The notes below the pieces were generated by a model. That model was not told where the DNA came from and did no database searches. It saw only the letters and a program-made list of their open reading frames with translations. A program made the translations under genes and the position numbers. From Halocaridina rubra (taxonomy: Eukaryota > Arthropoda > Malacostraca > Decapoda > Atyidae): a DNA stretch of 64,000 nt. The stretch is taken from contig JAXCGZ010022671.1 of assembly GCA_037179515.1 (NCBI GenBank), forward strand, positions 56,001-120,000, read 5' to 3'. Of the stretch, positions 32,410 to 44,634 are shown in pieces (the stretch's first letter is position 1; every line of letters starts with the position of its first letter).

Positions 32410-34555
32410 TTAGAAAAGTGGTTTCACTGTCACTTTTAAGAAGCGTTAATATTAAGGAGAAATTAGTGAGACACAGATATTCAATCGATGAGTATAGCAC
32501 AAAGGTTAAAAAGAACCGTGAAATTTTATTTAAAATAATAGACTGTATATTCTTTTGTGGAATCTTTGCAACTCCCTTACGTGGACATGATGAAAAATAC
32601 GATTCAGAAAATCCTGGGGGTACTTAGAGGATTAATACATTTTGCATCTAAATTACATCCGGATTTGAAGAATCACTTAGAAACCAGTACGGTCTTCAGA
32701 AATGTTTCTAAGACCATCCAGAATGAGATACTTGACTGCCTGCTACAAATATACTATGAGGAGATAAGGACAGAAATTAGAGAAGCTTCCTTTGTAGCTG
32801 TAATGGCTAATGACACAACAGAAGTTTCGGAACACACTCATATGGTCATTGTTCTATGGCATGTGCTGATTAGAGATATATTTGAGCATTTTTTGGAATT
32901 CTTTATTCCAGAAAATCACACTGCAGATAGTATATCAAAATGTATTCTAGAACAATTAGACATAATTCTTCGAGAAAAGGGACAAAAGCTGATAGCTCAG
33001 ACATTTGATGGTTCAAATATCATGAGAAGGCAATAAAGCAGAAGCTTAGGCAAATATAAAAACAGTTTATAGTAATACACATTTTATTCACTGTGAAGCA
33101 AATCACCTTAATTTAATAATGAGAAATGCATCAAGTATTACATGGAATGCAAGAATACTTTTCTCTAACATCTTGGCTATTCCAACATTCTTCTCATGTA
33201 TCCATTCGCAAGAAGCATATGGACGTCAACATTCCGTGTCCATCCTCTACAAGGTGGAACTTTAATATAGGGACCATAAACAGAGTTCGTGAAAATTGCA
33301 ACCTTTAAAGAGCTGCTTTACTGAATCTCAGTCAGCATCATATGCATATCAAACCATTGCAGAAGTAACATGAATTTAAAAATATCTGAATGATGATACT
33401 TTCATGTTTTGGTTAGAGGTGTTTCATCGGATTATGTCTCATGCTGAAGTACTTTACAACCAATTGCAATGTCGAGTAATTAGGGTGTTTAAAGTCAATG
33501 AATATATTACAGATTTCAAAACTGCTAGTCTAGAAATATGAAACTCAAAGAACTGTGGGAAACCTTCAGAAATACTCATGACAGAAGCTAAGGAAGTGTG
33601 TGACTGTATATGTGTCGATATAATGGACAGATATTCTTCCGCTAAACACTTAGTAGCTGCTAAAGTGTTCAACAAGAAAGGGTTCACTAGTTTTAAGAAT
33701 GAACTGCCTACAGATTAGATAGCACTGACCACTGAAGTATATCCCATAATTGACAAGGAAAAGCTTGAAACTGAACAAATAATATTCTACTGTAGATCCG
33801 ATATACCTTAATATTGTAATTTAAATGAGCTGCTATATTTATCTTAGAAAGTAATGTAGATGATGTTTTTAGTGAAATTCCGAAAGTGATAAAAATCCTT
33901 CTGACAATTTCCAAGATTGCATTGGAGCCAGAATTCTTTCAATGGGGAAAAAATTGCTCATGTCGAGTAATTAGGGTGTTTAAAGTCAATGAATATATTA
34001 CAGATTTCAAAACTGCTAGTCTAGAAATATGAAACTCAAAGAACTGTGGGAATCCTTCAGAAATACTCATGGCAGAAGCTAAGGAAGTGTGTGACTGTAT
34101 ATGTGTCGATATAATGGACAGATATTCTTCCGCTAAACACTTAGTAGCTGCTAAAGTGTTCAACAAGAAAGGGTTCACTAGTTTTAAGAATGAACTGCCT
34201 ACAGATTAGATAGCACTGACCACTGAAGTATATCCCATAATTGACAAGGAAAAGCTTGAAACTGAACAAATAATATTCTACTGTAGATCCGATATACCTT
34301 AATATTGTAATTTAAATGAGCTGCTATATTTATCTTAGAAAATAATCTAGATGATGTTTTTAGTGATTTCCGAAAGTGATAAAAATCCCCCTGACAATTT
34401 CCAAGATTGCATTGGAGCCAGAATTCTTTCAATGGGGAAAAAATTGCTCATCAGTCCTCCAGAGATCAAGAAGAAAATTATTATCTTTTTGCGCAAAATA
34501 AAACAAGAAGAATGGATTTCGATTTTAAATGAATGGATCAAGTTTGAACTGTAAC
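32410..34555 (+). pseudogene. hAT transposase, copy A
   Basis: The best open piece is 32557-33036 (159 aa): LHPDLKNHLETSTVF, SKTIQNEILDC, then VMANDTTEVSEHTHMV, where the D-D-T-T motif characteristic of this group reads N-D-T-T, and LIAQTFDG. Next pieces are SPSSTRWNF near 33240 and a fragment before the stop near 33710. The C-terminal hAT dimerisation part survives only in short pieces, for example EEWISILNEWIKFEL at about 34510-34550. At least five stops or frameshifts. Confidence 0.82.
33471..34449 (+). repeat. 490-bp direct tandem duplication inside hAT copy A
   Basis: 33471-33960 and 33961-34449 both begin tgtcgagtaattagggtgt and end ggaaaaaattgctca, with only a handful of differences over 490 bases. 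Other hAT copies in the window have one unit, so this is a late duplication in copy A. Confidence 0.9.
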
Positions 34556-34725
34556 AGTTTAGGCTATTAGTAAGCAAAAAATACTTTTTTTTTGTTTAAG
34601 AGTTTATCAAGTTTGCAAATAATTTTTTTGTTAAAATGTTTGTTTCGGTTTTCACAATATTCAAACAATGGCTACAAATTTTCTCTAGCAGCACCCCCAT
34701 TAATTTTAGCTACGTGTCGCCACTG

Positions 34726-35471
34726 AAAACAATGCATTTTTTACTTCACATCCGCAAACCAACTTTACTGTTGGTACCATTCAGAACTGAAGCTATGAAT
34801 ATACTTATTGTTGTTGCATATTCCTGGCTGAGATATTTGAATATCAGGTGTTGAAAAACCTCTTTTCTTAACTGTAACTTTCTTATGGAGAGACAACAGT
34901 AAAAACTTAAGTTATTGAAGGTCATTTACAGTCACAGAACTTATTTTTTGGGGATACAATGTGGCCATGGTTAAATTATTTAAATTTTCTGTTAAATAAA
35001 AGAACAAAAAAAAAAACTATGAATTAAAAATAATAGCTGGAAGCATGATAATCATCTAATCTAATTCTACACTTTATCACATTCAAGAATATGGTACACG
35101 GTTTTTGAGCACAGCACACGCTGAGTCAAAAAGAAACACTACCTTACACTTTAACAACAGGGTCAGCACTGTGTGAGCGAAAGTGCTCTCTCTACATAGC
35201 GTGCAGCTTCTTATTTCGGACATGTGCACATGTTCACAGCAGCCAAACAATGCGTCTTTGGAACTGTGAAGTGCACAGTTCCAGACAAAGAGTTTTGTAA
35301 TATTTTCATGAACTACAGGATGGCTACTGACGATAAGCCTGAGGATTTTTATAATGTTCAGGCATAAAGAAAGAATTAAAAAAATACTTAATATATTGAA
35401 TGTTATCAATAATATCGAGTGAAAGTCGGGGGTGTTGCAGTTCTGTAATGCCAGTTCATGAGCCCCCATTG
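34726..35471 (-). repeat. Inverted 5' block of the hAT element between copies A and C
   Basis: This stretch is the reverse complement of 31556-32295: aatgcattttttacttc at the left pairs with gtaaaaaatgcattt near 32285, and the tatcgagtgaaa block near 35413 pairs with 31602-31613. It starts immediately after the right terminus of copy A and ends with a degenerate CATTG terminus at 35471 facing the body of copy C. Confidence 0.8.
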
Positions 35472-36493
35472 ATTGTTTTGCTTCCCCTGTTTGCTGTTTG
35501 GAGGTGATGCAATGTGGACAGACTTTAAATCAATGAGCACAGCATAAAGGTTAAAAAGAACCGTGAAATTTTATTGAAAATAATAGACTGTATTTTCTTT
35601 TGTGGAAACTTTGAAATTCCCTTACGTGGACATGATAAAATAGATGATTCAGAAAATCCAGGGGTATTTAATGGAGTAATAAATTTTTCATCTAAATTAG
35701 GTCTAGATTTGAAGAATCATTAGACACCAGTACGCTCTTCAAAGATGTTTCTAAGACCATTCAGAATGAGATACTTGACTGTTTGCTAATTATACCATGA
35801 GGACGTTAGGTCAGCAATCAGAGAAGTTTCCTTTGTAGCTATTATGGCTGATGACACAACAGATGTTTTGGTACACACCCAAATGGTCATTGTTCTATGG
35901 TACGTGGTGAATGGAGAAATATTTGAGCAATATTTGGGATTCTTTATTCAAGAAAATCACACTGAAGATGGACAAAAACTGATAGCTCAGACATTTGATG
36001 GTGCAAATGCCATGAAAGGCAAAAAAGCATATTCAAGTAAAAATAAAAGAAGTTTATAGTAATGCACATTTCATTCACTGTAATTCACATCAACTTAATT
36101 TAAGAATGAGAAATGCAACAAGTATTACACAGAGTGCAAGAATGTTTTTCTCTAACATTTTGGCTATTCCAACATTCTTCTCAAGATCACTACAATGCGT
36201 ATGCATCCTCAAGAGGCATATGGAAGTCAGCATTCCAAGTCCATCCTCTACAAGGTGGAACTTTAACATATGGACCATAAACAGAGTTCATGAAAATTTG
36301 CAACCTTTAAAAAGCTGCCTCATTGGAATTCAGTCAACATCAAATGTATATGAAGCCATTGCAGAAGCAACAGAAACTTCAAAATTCCTGAATGATGATT
36401 ATTTCATGTTTTGTTTCGATCTTTTTCACCAGATTATATCTCATGTTAAAGTAATTTACAACCAGGTGAAATCTCGAGAAATTAGTGTGTGTG
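35472..36493 (+). pseudogene. hAT transposase copy C, 5' half
   Basis: Same protein as copy A: IMADDTTDVLVHTQMVIVL (D-D-T-T intact, about 35842-35890), LIAQTFDGANAM, then from 36106 MRNATSITQSARMFFSN, SIPSPSSTRWNFNIWTINR and QPLKSCLIGIQST. About 50 residues are missing before LIAQTFDG compared with copy A. The frame ends at 36493, where gypsy copy 3 was inserted; it resumes at 48256. Confidence 0.85.
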
Positions 36494-38968
36494 TGTTGGA
36501 AGTTTGTTGTTAAGTTTCTGGTTTACTAAGGAGACTCAAAGTACTGAACTCGGTTAAGAGCTCACAAACAGACAGGACAGACCCTCCTACCACTACTCTG
36601 TTAAATGAAACTCAGAACTCAACTTTCTTTTAATTTTGATAATGCAATGACACATTGAAAATAAATTAAATTTAATTTTGGAAAGCAGGAGTAAAGTTTA
36701 AATTTAAGTTTATGGAATGCTGCCTTGAATCCCTGAAGTGGTGAGCACGATTTTGATTTACGGCACCACAGACGGATGCCAAGACTTTGGCCTCAACTCG
36801 GCGATCGCCTTTGTCGCACAGGCAGAGTAGAATAGAGGACACTGCAATTGCAGAAACAAAAATGACACACCCTTAATAATGGGAAAACTGAAGGCATGAG
36901 CACACAAATAATGAGTTTCCAATATTATTCTATTGGGTGAAAATATATTGGTATTTCACAACTAACCAGAAATATTTTTGCTACTGCTAGAGCATACAAA
37001 TTATTTGCCGGCATTAGAGGAAAACAATTTATTCTTTATAAATGAAAGAATAAGAGGGCAAATACAGTATGTATTCCTTAAATTCTGGGTAACCATAAAC
37101 GTTTGCAATGCCAATCGGGCAACGTTGCTCATTAATAATTTGCAAATTATATGGTAAAACACTTTACTTACGATACAGGAAGAATCTACAAAATAAATAT
37201 GTATTCATTCAATTTTGGTTAGCAAAAAAAAAATATTTACAATGCAAAAAGGGCAAAACCACCTTTTGAAGAATATGCAATTTATAACTTAAAACACTCT
37301 ACTCCCAATAAATGAAGTGTCAGAGATATAAATACCGTATGTATTCATTAAATTGTGGTTAACAAGATAATTACAGGGCATAATTACATCTTAATTATTT
37401 GCAGTTTATAGTGTAAAACACTTTAGTTAAATTATTAATGATTTGCAATGTATAGCGAAAAAAAACCACGTTATTTACGAGTATTTACATAAAACACTTT
37501 ATTTATGATGAAAGAATGGGGTAAAATGAAATTGGAATTCGTTAGTAGAAGGGATAGATTTTTACGTGATAATGAGCAATTTTCTGAGGACGAGATTTTA
37601 CTTTGGCACCCTCTGTGAAATAAATTTCTTGTCAATGTATATTGACAAATGAGATTCTGGATAGATAATTTACAAAACTTCGTTTTGTATGGAATGGAAC
37701 TGAGAAAAATTACTTAGGATTTGACCAGTGACGAATTTAACCAATTTCTCAAATTCCCAATTTGCTTGACCAACGAGCTTTACCATACACTATCTCTCAC
37801 CTTCTTTATGCCAGATGAATTCCTGTGAAGACGTAACATAAAAAAGGTTTGAAGTAAGCGGGACTGCTGAGGCCAGATCTTGCCTCTAGGATGTTTGGCC
37901 GCCAATTGAGAGCGATCAAGCTTCTCTCTATGTGACGTCATCATTCGGGGCCCCTTTAGGATTTATATTCAGAGCAGTAACTGGTCATATAATATTCAAG
38001 GGCTACTGTAGTGGTGGTCCCTGGCTGGCAATTCTGGCAGAGATTCAAGGGAGAGACAGTATTTTAGGTGCAATAAGCGGAAGTACATAAATGAAAAACG
38101 AAAATTATTATGGGCAAAATAGGTTACTGGCAAACAATCTCTAGAACGTTCTTTGTATTGTAGGAGACGGAACTTATCTATTCAAATAATTAAGAAGCTA
38201 CTGGAATGTATCTAGACAGGCTTATGACATATCAGCAGGGTCGAATTTATAACAAAATTATCAGAAAGCCAATTTTTTATAATATAAAACCTTTATTAGC
38301 AAGAGCTATTTTATCATAAGAAAATTGTGAAGAAGAGGCATATAATGGACTCGCTAGGATTATGACCTCGTTCATGGAGAAAATGAACGATCAGAAAACA
38401 GAAATACGCAACAAGTGGAAGCAAATAAAAAAAAAACGAGAAATATTATGTGCAAAATAGGTTACTGACGAAAAATATGCAGAATGTTCTTTGCGTTGCA
38501 GGAGACGGAATTTTAACCATTCAAATATATAAAAAAGCTACTGAAGTGCATCTAGGCAGACAAATGACATATCAGCAGGGTCAAATTTATAACAAAATTA
38601 TCAGCCAGAGCAATTTTTGTAATATAGCAAAATTTATCAGCAAGAGCTATTTTATCATAAGAAAATTGTATAAACAACGTATTTACAAGATAAGTCATCA
38701 TTACGTCATTACTACATCATCACTACACAAGAGAAAAGCGGAGAACAGAGAAAAAGGAGCGAGATTTATATACTGGGATCATGCTTTTTACATGTACAAG
38801 AATATTGAACAAGATATATTTAAAATTAGCTATAAGCTGAAATATAAATTGCAAATAATCATAATCTGCAAAATGTAAGGAGTGAAAATGATTTTAGCAA
38901 GAAAAGAAAAGACAGTTAAAAGTTACTAAATTAACTACTTTTGACTTTGAGCAAAACACTCTGTCACA
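36494..38968 (-). repeat. Left (3') LTR of gypsy copy 3
   Basis: Starts TGTTGGAAG and ends CTGTCACA. At 2475 bases it exceeds the copy 1 LTR mainly because of a 338-bp tandem duplication near its right end: aggttactg at 38121 and 38459, and cagcagggtc-aatttataacaaaattatcag blocks in both units. A TATATAAAT core promoter is at 38765-38772 on the minus strand. Confidence 0.88.
38765..38772 (-). promoter_or_regulatory. Probable TATA box, copy 3 left LTR
   Basis: Minus strand TATATAAA, at the same LTR position as the copy 1 site at 1356-1362. Confidence 0.45.
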
Positions 38969-39689
38969 AAAGTCCTTTCTGGAAAATATTGAAATAACAA
39001 AATTCTACTACAGAAGGCCAAAAAAGAACAGGGGAAGTTATAGTGACTTCATTGTTATTATGGAGGATGAGCGATCCTTTCAGGGGAAAAGAACAAATAC
39101 CAAATGAAAAAGAAAAATGGGATCCGCCACTGGAACATATCATACTATCAGTAAAGCAAACAATTCTTATTAAAAAAACATTAAATAACATGCAAAACAT
39201 AAAGGGAATGTGATCAAATTAAAATTTCAAGAAAATTAAAATATCAATATTTAGGTTTAATAATTCTTCATATGCAATAAGGCAATAAAATAATAAGAAA
39301 AAGTACATTATATGTAAAAGGAAAATTTTGAACCAAGTCGTCATTATCAGTGGAGACTGGATTTTAAACAGCTTCAACTATTCTACACTAAACTAAAAGT
39401 TTCCGCCAAGTTCTGGCTTTCAGAGTTCCACAAATTGAAATATAAAACTTCAATCAAAGAAATATTCATCTTCTTTTTCCATAAGGAATAGCGTTAATAT
39501 ACATGGATGCAGTTCATAAGGGTGTATAAACACGCTGTACTAAAGAAAACTAAGTAAAACCCATTTTACATACGCATGATCAAACTGAAATATGTATATA
39601 AGCTAAAATAAACAAGTGCAAATAAAAATATAAGATATAAACATGAAAATAAACAATATATCAGAGAAGTAATCTTTTTAGACTAGTTA
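38969..39689 (-). other. 3' untranslated interior of gypsy copy 3
   Basis: Homologous to 1574-2192 of copy 1 (aaagtcctttct at the LTR edge, tactacagaaggc). No coding sequence seen, and no env. Confidence 0.6.
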
Positions 39690-41330
39690 AACTGAGGCTA
39701 ACAGCACCAGCTTCCTCAATTGATGGCATGACCGTCGACTTAGTAGATCAGCGAGGTCATTGTCCTTTCCATCAACATGTTGGGGAATGAATTTGAAAAG
39801 ATTCAGGTAAAGTAACCACATTTTCAGCCGAGGATTCAGCTTGTCTGCCGTATGTAAATATAGGAGAGAATGGTGGTCGGGTCTCAGTGTAAAATATCGG
39901 CAATACAGATGGATTTAAAAATTCTTTATGGCCCACTATGCGACCAGAGCTTTTTTCTCCACAGTGGAGTAATTCTACTCTGCAGGGCGAAGCCTGGGGC
40001 TAGCATATTGTACTGGAACTACTTCTGCTGAGTTGTCCAACTGGGCTTGCAAGAGCACGGCACCCAGGCCTTCGTCTGAGGCAATGGTCCACAAGATAGA
40101 GGGAATATCGGGGCTTACCAGTTGTAATACTGGCTCACCTGCCAATGCTTCTTGGAGCTTGAAACATGCTATGTCCATCTCGTCTGTTCAATGGACAGGG
40201 GACATTTTACCTCGCATTGAGGATGTTATTTGCTGCAAAGTTGTATCGAAAGTATTAAAGTTTTGAATGAACCCTTGATAGTAGCAGACACTACCCAGGA
40301 ATGATCTCAATTGAGTGACAGTAGCAGGTTTCTCCATATCCTTAATAGCTTGCACCTTGTCCTGTAAAGGGGACATAACTCCTTCTTCGACCAAGTGGCT
40401 GAGATACTGCAATTGTGTGAAACCAATCTCGCATTTGGATGGCTTTAAATGAAAGTCCATACTGTTTCAAACAATCTAAAACTCTGTGAAAAGTTGAGAG
40501 GTTCGGTGACCAATCCTGAGAATGTACAATGATGTCGTCTATAAAGCATGAAACATTGTCGAGGTCCTGCAATGCTGTCCTCATGAGTTGGCTGAAGCAG
40601 CCAGGGGCATTCACCATACCAAAAAGCATGACCCTGAACTGGTAGAGACCGTATCTTGTGGAAAAGGTGATTAGAGGTTTTGTAGTTTTACTCAGCGGGA
40701 CTTGCCAAAATCCACTGGCCATATCCAATTTGGACAGGTATCGGGCTAAGGAGAGTAAAAAAAAAATATGCTCAGCATCGACAATGGGCTCTCCATCTAA
40801 GATGGTATGGGAGTTAAGCTTACGACAGTCGAGGTAAAATTGGTGATTGCCCTGTCGCTTATGTACTGCCAATAATAACAAACACCAAGGCAAAATGCTC
40901 TTTTCAACTATTCTGAGGCTGACCTAAGTATCAAGATCTTCCTTTGGCTGTGCAGACAGCAGGTGGGGAAGACCATAAGAATGCCGAAATGGCTCTTGAT
41001 CAGTCAATCTGACATTATGCTCAAGGGTAGCGTAGTGCCTAGGAGGTCGTTGAAGACGTTTTTGTAGTCCCCTAATAGTTTGTTCAGCTGCTCCCGTTGA
41101 CTTGGTCGCAGTCTGGAGTTAATAATGCAATTACTCACACTTTCCTTTCAATGTGTGGGAATGGTAGGGTCCTTTCCATCATCAAAAGTTAAGGTTACGT
41201 CTTCAATTGCGAGGGCGGTAGCTGCAACCAGAAGGACTTCTTCCAAAAAATTCCAGTCCCGTAAGTCTGTCTTCACAGCAAGGGAGGAGTACTCCAATAT
41301 AGGAGGTAAGTTGTGGCTATAATGGAGTAC
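39690..41330 (-). pseudogene. RT-RNase H of gypsy copy 3
   Basis: RT in 40893-40188 carries LDCRKLNSHTI, SKLDMASGFWQVPL, MLFGMVNAPGCF and CFIDDIIVHSQDW, with catalytic FIDD and no stop there, unlike copy 1. A frameshift near 40440-40460 precedes the thumb (RSFLGSVCYYQGFI). RNase H pieces follow at 40178-39975 (SDEGLGAVLLQAQL) and in other frames to about 39715 (NDLADLLSR). The N-terminal RT linker runs to about 41330. Several stops. Confidence 0.83.
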
Positions 41331-41387
41331 CTGTGTTGTTGGAGCCTCGAAGGTATTGTTGCTGCTGAGGGCACCTATAGGGGTTGC

Positions 41388-42600
41388 TTAGAATGCCAAC
41401 GCAGGATTTCTGTGGGCCTCTGGGTCCTCACGATGCAGCTTCAGCTGGTTAATGTGGTATTTCCGGTTATGGCATCTACATTTAACACGTAATTGTCAGA
41501 GGTCATATTGTGTATCACAATGTATGGTCCTTTCCAGCGTAGCATTAGCTTGCTAGTATCTGTTGGAAGAAGTAACAGAGCTCGATCTCCGGGTGTCAGA
41601 TCACGAATGCGGGTACGCTTGTCAAAGAGGAACTTGGCAGTCTGCTGGTGACAGTTAATGGCTAATTGTGCAGCTTTCCAGGCCTTTTTGAGATGGGACA
41701 AAAACTTCAAAATATGCTCATGGATGTCCCTATCATCATCCTTGATGGTAGGTGATTCCCAACATTCTGCCAAGAATTCCAATGGTCCTCGAAAGGCGAG
41801 TATCCAGTGGTGTCATGGGGCATGTCTCTGAAGGAGATGAGTGCAGCGGGGACGTATTTGTTCCACTACCTGGGTATATCTATCACTGGATTGGATGGAT
41901 GGATTCGGTTTTACGTCACGAACTCCCTTTTCTACTACGGTTCCCTTCTTACGAAGGACTTATTTTGGCAGATGTAATCATTACCCTGAGTGTATGCCCT
42001 TACTAACCTCAGTCCATGACGGGGCGCGAACCCCCGACCTGCCGCCTTAGAGTCGCAGACGCTACCATTTTGCCACAGAGACTACACCCTGGGTATATCT
42101 ATCACTAGTTTGCTCAGAACTTGCTTCAAGGTCCTGTTATAGCATTCAAATGGTCCATTTAATTAGGCATGATAGACTCTCATACGAATGTGCTTCATTT
42201 GTAAGAGGATACAGAAAACCTCAAAGTGCCTACTTGTAAACTGACTTCCATTTTCAGAAGTGACCTGCTCAGGGAAACTGACCCTGGAGAAGATTTCGAA
42301 TAGGGAATGATCGACTGCTTCGGTCGTGATGGAAGATAGCGGCACTGTATCTGGGTGCCTTGTTGCCAGGTCAACGTATACCAGGATGAACTGTTTCCCT
42401 GTGGATGAAGCAGGGTTAATAGGACCTAATATGAAAATAGCGACCTTGGAAAATGGCTCTATTGAGAGCATAGTTATGTTCATGGGGACTTTTGGTACCG
42501 GTGCCATATAGGTGGATTGACAGACGGGGCAGGAGCCCAAATATCTGTCTACCTCGGCGTACATGTTTAGCCATGCAAAAGCCATCTGCAGGACATGCCC
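41388..42600 (-). pseudogene. Integrase of gypsy copy 3, interrupted by a SINE
   Basis: 42585-42163 encodes the zinc-finger C-P-V-C and core: YVDLATRHPDT (D), TSENGSQFTS (E where copy 1 has the catalytic D) and YHA. The SINE at 41888-42087 splits the remainder. 41782-41441 is the C-terminal part with LLFDKRTRIRDLTPGDRALL and LRWKGPYIV, the GPY/F module. It lies upstream of RT in transcription order, as in copy 1. Confidence 0.85.
41888..42087 (-). mobile_element. tRNA-derived SINE with 19-bp target-site duplication
   Basis: The minus strand starts with a tRNA-like head: A-box-like TGGCAAAATGGTAGCG and B-box GGTTCGCGCCC (about 42030-42080). It ends in an AATCC/CCATCC-type tail. It is flanked by CCTGGGTATATCTATCACT at 41869-41887 and 42088-42106; the uninterrupted site is seen in copy 1 near 4410. 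The anticodon-loop-like ACTCTAA would fit tRNA-Arg(TCT) weakly. Confidence 0.88.
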
Positions 42601-42609
42601 AGTTTTTGC

Positions 42610-43600
42610 TTAGCCTCTGTGTCCGCCCAGAGGTAATTTGTGTGCTACATACATAGCCTGGTGGCACAACGAAGCAGGCACCACCAAGTGCTTAAAGGTA
42701 TGGCCATCTATGGTCACATGCCTACGAAGGACTCCATCTTTAAGGGCGTAAGTGATCTGGCCTCCTCTTCTCACCGCAAAGGCTCGTCCCTTGGTGGCCA
42801 GTTGCATCCAGGGTTTGAGGCTGGGGCAGTCCTGTTGCAGTTTAGCGAAGTCTGGAAGTGACTTCAGTGGATCTAGAGGTACATCATATGGTAAAGTAGG
42901 AGAAAACTCTCCGTGTTCCATATTACGGGTACTATCTGGGGCTGAGTCAATGGAGTAAGTCAGAGAATTGCCCAAATTCCTGGTGTCAGAGCCAGTAGTT
43001 GCTGCTGAAATGGCTTGTTGTGTATTTGCCCAAGGGATGTTCCACTGAAAACTGTCCTCATGTCGAGGGCTATCTTATCTTCCACACCATTTATGGTTCC
43101 TAGGCACGCTGGAACCATCTTGAGATCATCATGTTCGGTGAATTGCACTTTGGCAAATTTGCATGGTGGTTACTTGGCGTTATCCTCAGTTGCCCTTCCT
43201 GGCATTATTTCTAATGTATGGGGCCGAGTGAGTGGCTAGACGGTTATGCTGGCTGCCGCTGTGAGAGGGAGTGTGGTGGCTCTTAGATTTCGGTTGAAAA
43301 CCCTGGTAAGGTTGGGCAGGGTATTTGGCCTTGCCTCTGAACTTACTGAGTCGTCCTTCTTGAGTGTGGGTGCATGGTTGTAATAAGACTTAGGAGTGTG
43401 AGGAGGATGAGCTGGATGTTCTGAGAAGTGCCCTTGTGCTTCCCGTTCCTGCGATCTCCTTTCCGGTGAAAATCATGGCCTGCTACTTGGGAGGTTTCAT
43501 GTGACTGCCTTGTAGCCATGGTGGTTTCCTGTGACTGCCCTGTAGCCATGGTGGTTTCCTGAACAGTCAATGATGAAGTGCCAAAGCAAATTAACCACAA
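42610..43600 (-). pseudogene. Gag-protease-integrase N-terminus remnants of gypsy copy 3
   Basis: 42975-42610 holds the spacer and integrase start, including VRRGGQITYALKDGVLRRHV, a segment lost in copy 1. 43148-42960 has FTEHDDLKMVPACLG and NGVEDKIALDM, after which sequence jumps to the spacer: protease is deleted right at its active site. 43600-43343 is gag start with a duplicated MATGQSQETT/MATRQSHET segment and most of gag missing. Confidence 0.78.
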
Positions 43601-44616
43601 AAAAACAAAATTCTACAATAGTAAAAAAAAAAATTGGAAGAACCACACAACACCAAGAAAAGAAAAAAATTCAACACCACAGTTCAAGCTTATGCGTAAC
43701 CGTGATCCCAAAACCTCACTATGAAAGTGACTCAAAATACTATCAAATGCAACAGCAGCAAAATGTTTCAAAGCAGTGAATGAAATGCTGGTAATACAGA
43801 ATGGCAGTTGTTCCTGCTTAACAGCTATGGAGCAAATTAAGGGAATGAGCAACAATGAATTTTACGGACAAGCAACCGGTGCAAGATAATACAAATAAGT
43901 AAAGCATAGAGGTCGTGCCAGTGCATGAGGGCATATATGGCAGTACCTATAAGTAAAATGTTGTGAGTTAAATTCTGGAGTGTTGCCAAAAGGGCACAGA
44001 TCCTATACAAAAAGCACAAAAGATAAGTTAACGACTTACAAGGCAGCCAAATTGCATATTTGTCTACTAATAATAAGAAAATTTATTTTAGAGTGATAGC
44101 TCAGACACATGAAGGGCTTAGCCAAGGCTCAACAAACGATGCCAAAGTTTTTGTTCCCAATCTATGAGCAGTCAGTGCTTGAATATAACTCAATTATAAG
44201 CAATGTACTTAATATGCTTACTCCCAACTCCTAAATCTCAAAGAAATATAAACAATTCCTAACAAATATCACCCTTTAACGGATATATAATACACTAATG
44301 CTTTAAAACTCAGTCTTATCACGCCAATGAATGAAATCTTATATAACAAATGTTCTCGTCATGCAAAATTTCTTAATTCTGTTACCACGTAATCTCATGC
44401 AGATTTCGTGAAATTTTATTTACCACATAGTAAACAAGGAAAATATTAAATACTGTAATTAATTTTGAAAAAAAAGTCTAATTCGCAACGTCTCAAGCGA
44501 TAAAACTTTTGTGCACAGCCTAAGATTCATTTATTTCAATATTCCGAGCCAATGGTAATCGGGTTTCATGTGCAATGTAAAAAAAAAAAAAAAAAAAAAA
44601 AAAATAGTCTGTCTGT
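43601..44616 (-). other. Leader of gypsy copy 3
   Basis: Matches 6200-7640 of copy 1 with single repeat units. It includes an A-homopolymer (about 44579-44604) next to the PBS. No coding sequence. Confidence 0.6.
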
Positions 44617-44634
44617 GTCCCTGTTTGGGCGCTA
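44617..44634 (-). promoter_or_regulatory. Primer-binding site of gypsy copy 3 (decayed tRNA-Lys type)
   Basis: Minus strand TAGCGCCCAAACAGGGAC differs from the copy 1 site by two G-to-A changes, one at a CpG. It lies seven bases inside the LTR. Confidence 0.8.

Larger units (their letters stand above)
31556..34725 (+). mobile_element. hAT DNA transposon copy A (ZMYM1-like transposase), decayed
   Basis: The left end CAGTGGCAAC (31556) and right end GTCGCCACTG (to 34725) form inverted terminal repeats of hAT type. The 5' block 31556-32295 is non-coding. The transposase body lies at about 32410-34555. I see no matching 8-bp target duplication (gaactatc against aaaacaat). A 490-bp internal tandem duplication lies at 33471-34449. 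Confidence 0.78.

Noticed and set aside
42020..42080. A tRNA gene on the minus strand
   Set aside because: It has A and B boxes but weak stem pairing, and lies in a 200-bp unit with target duplications, so it is a SINE head.
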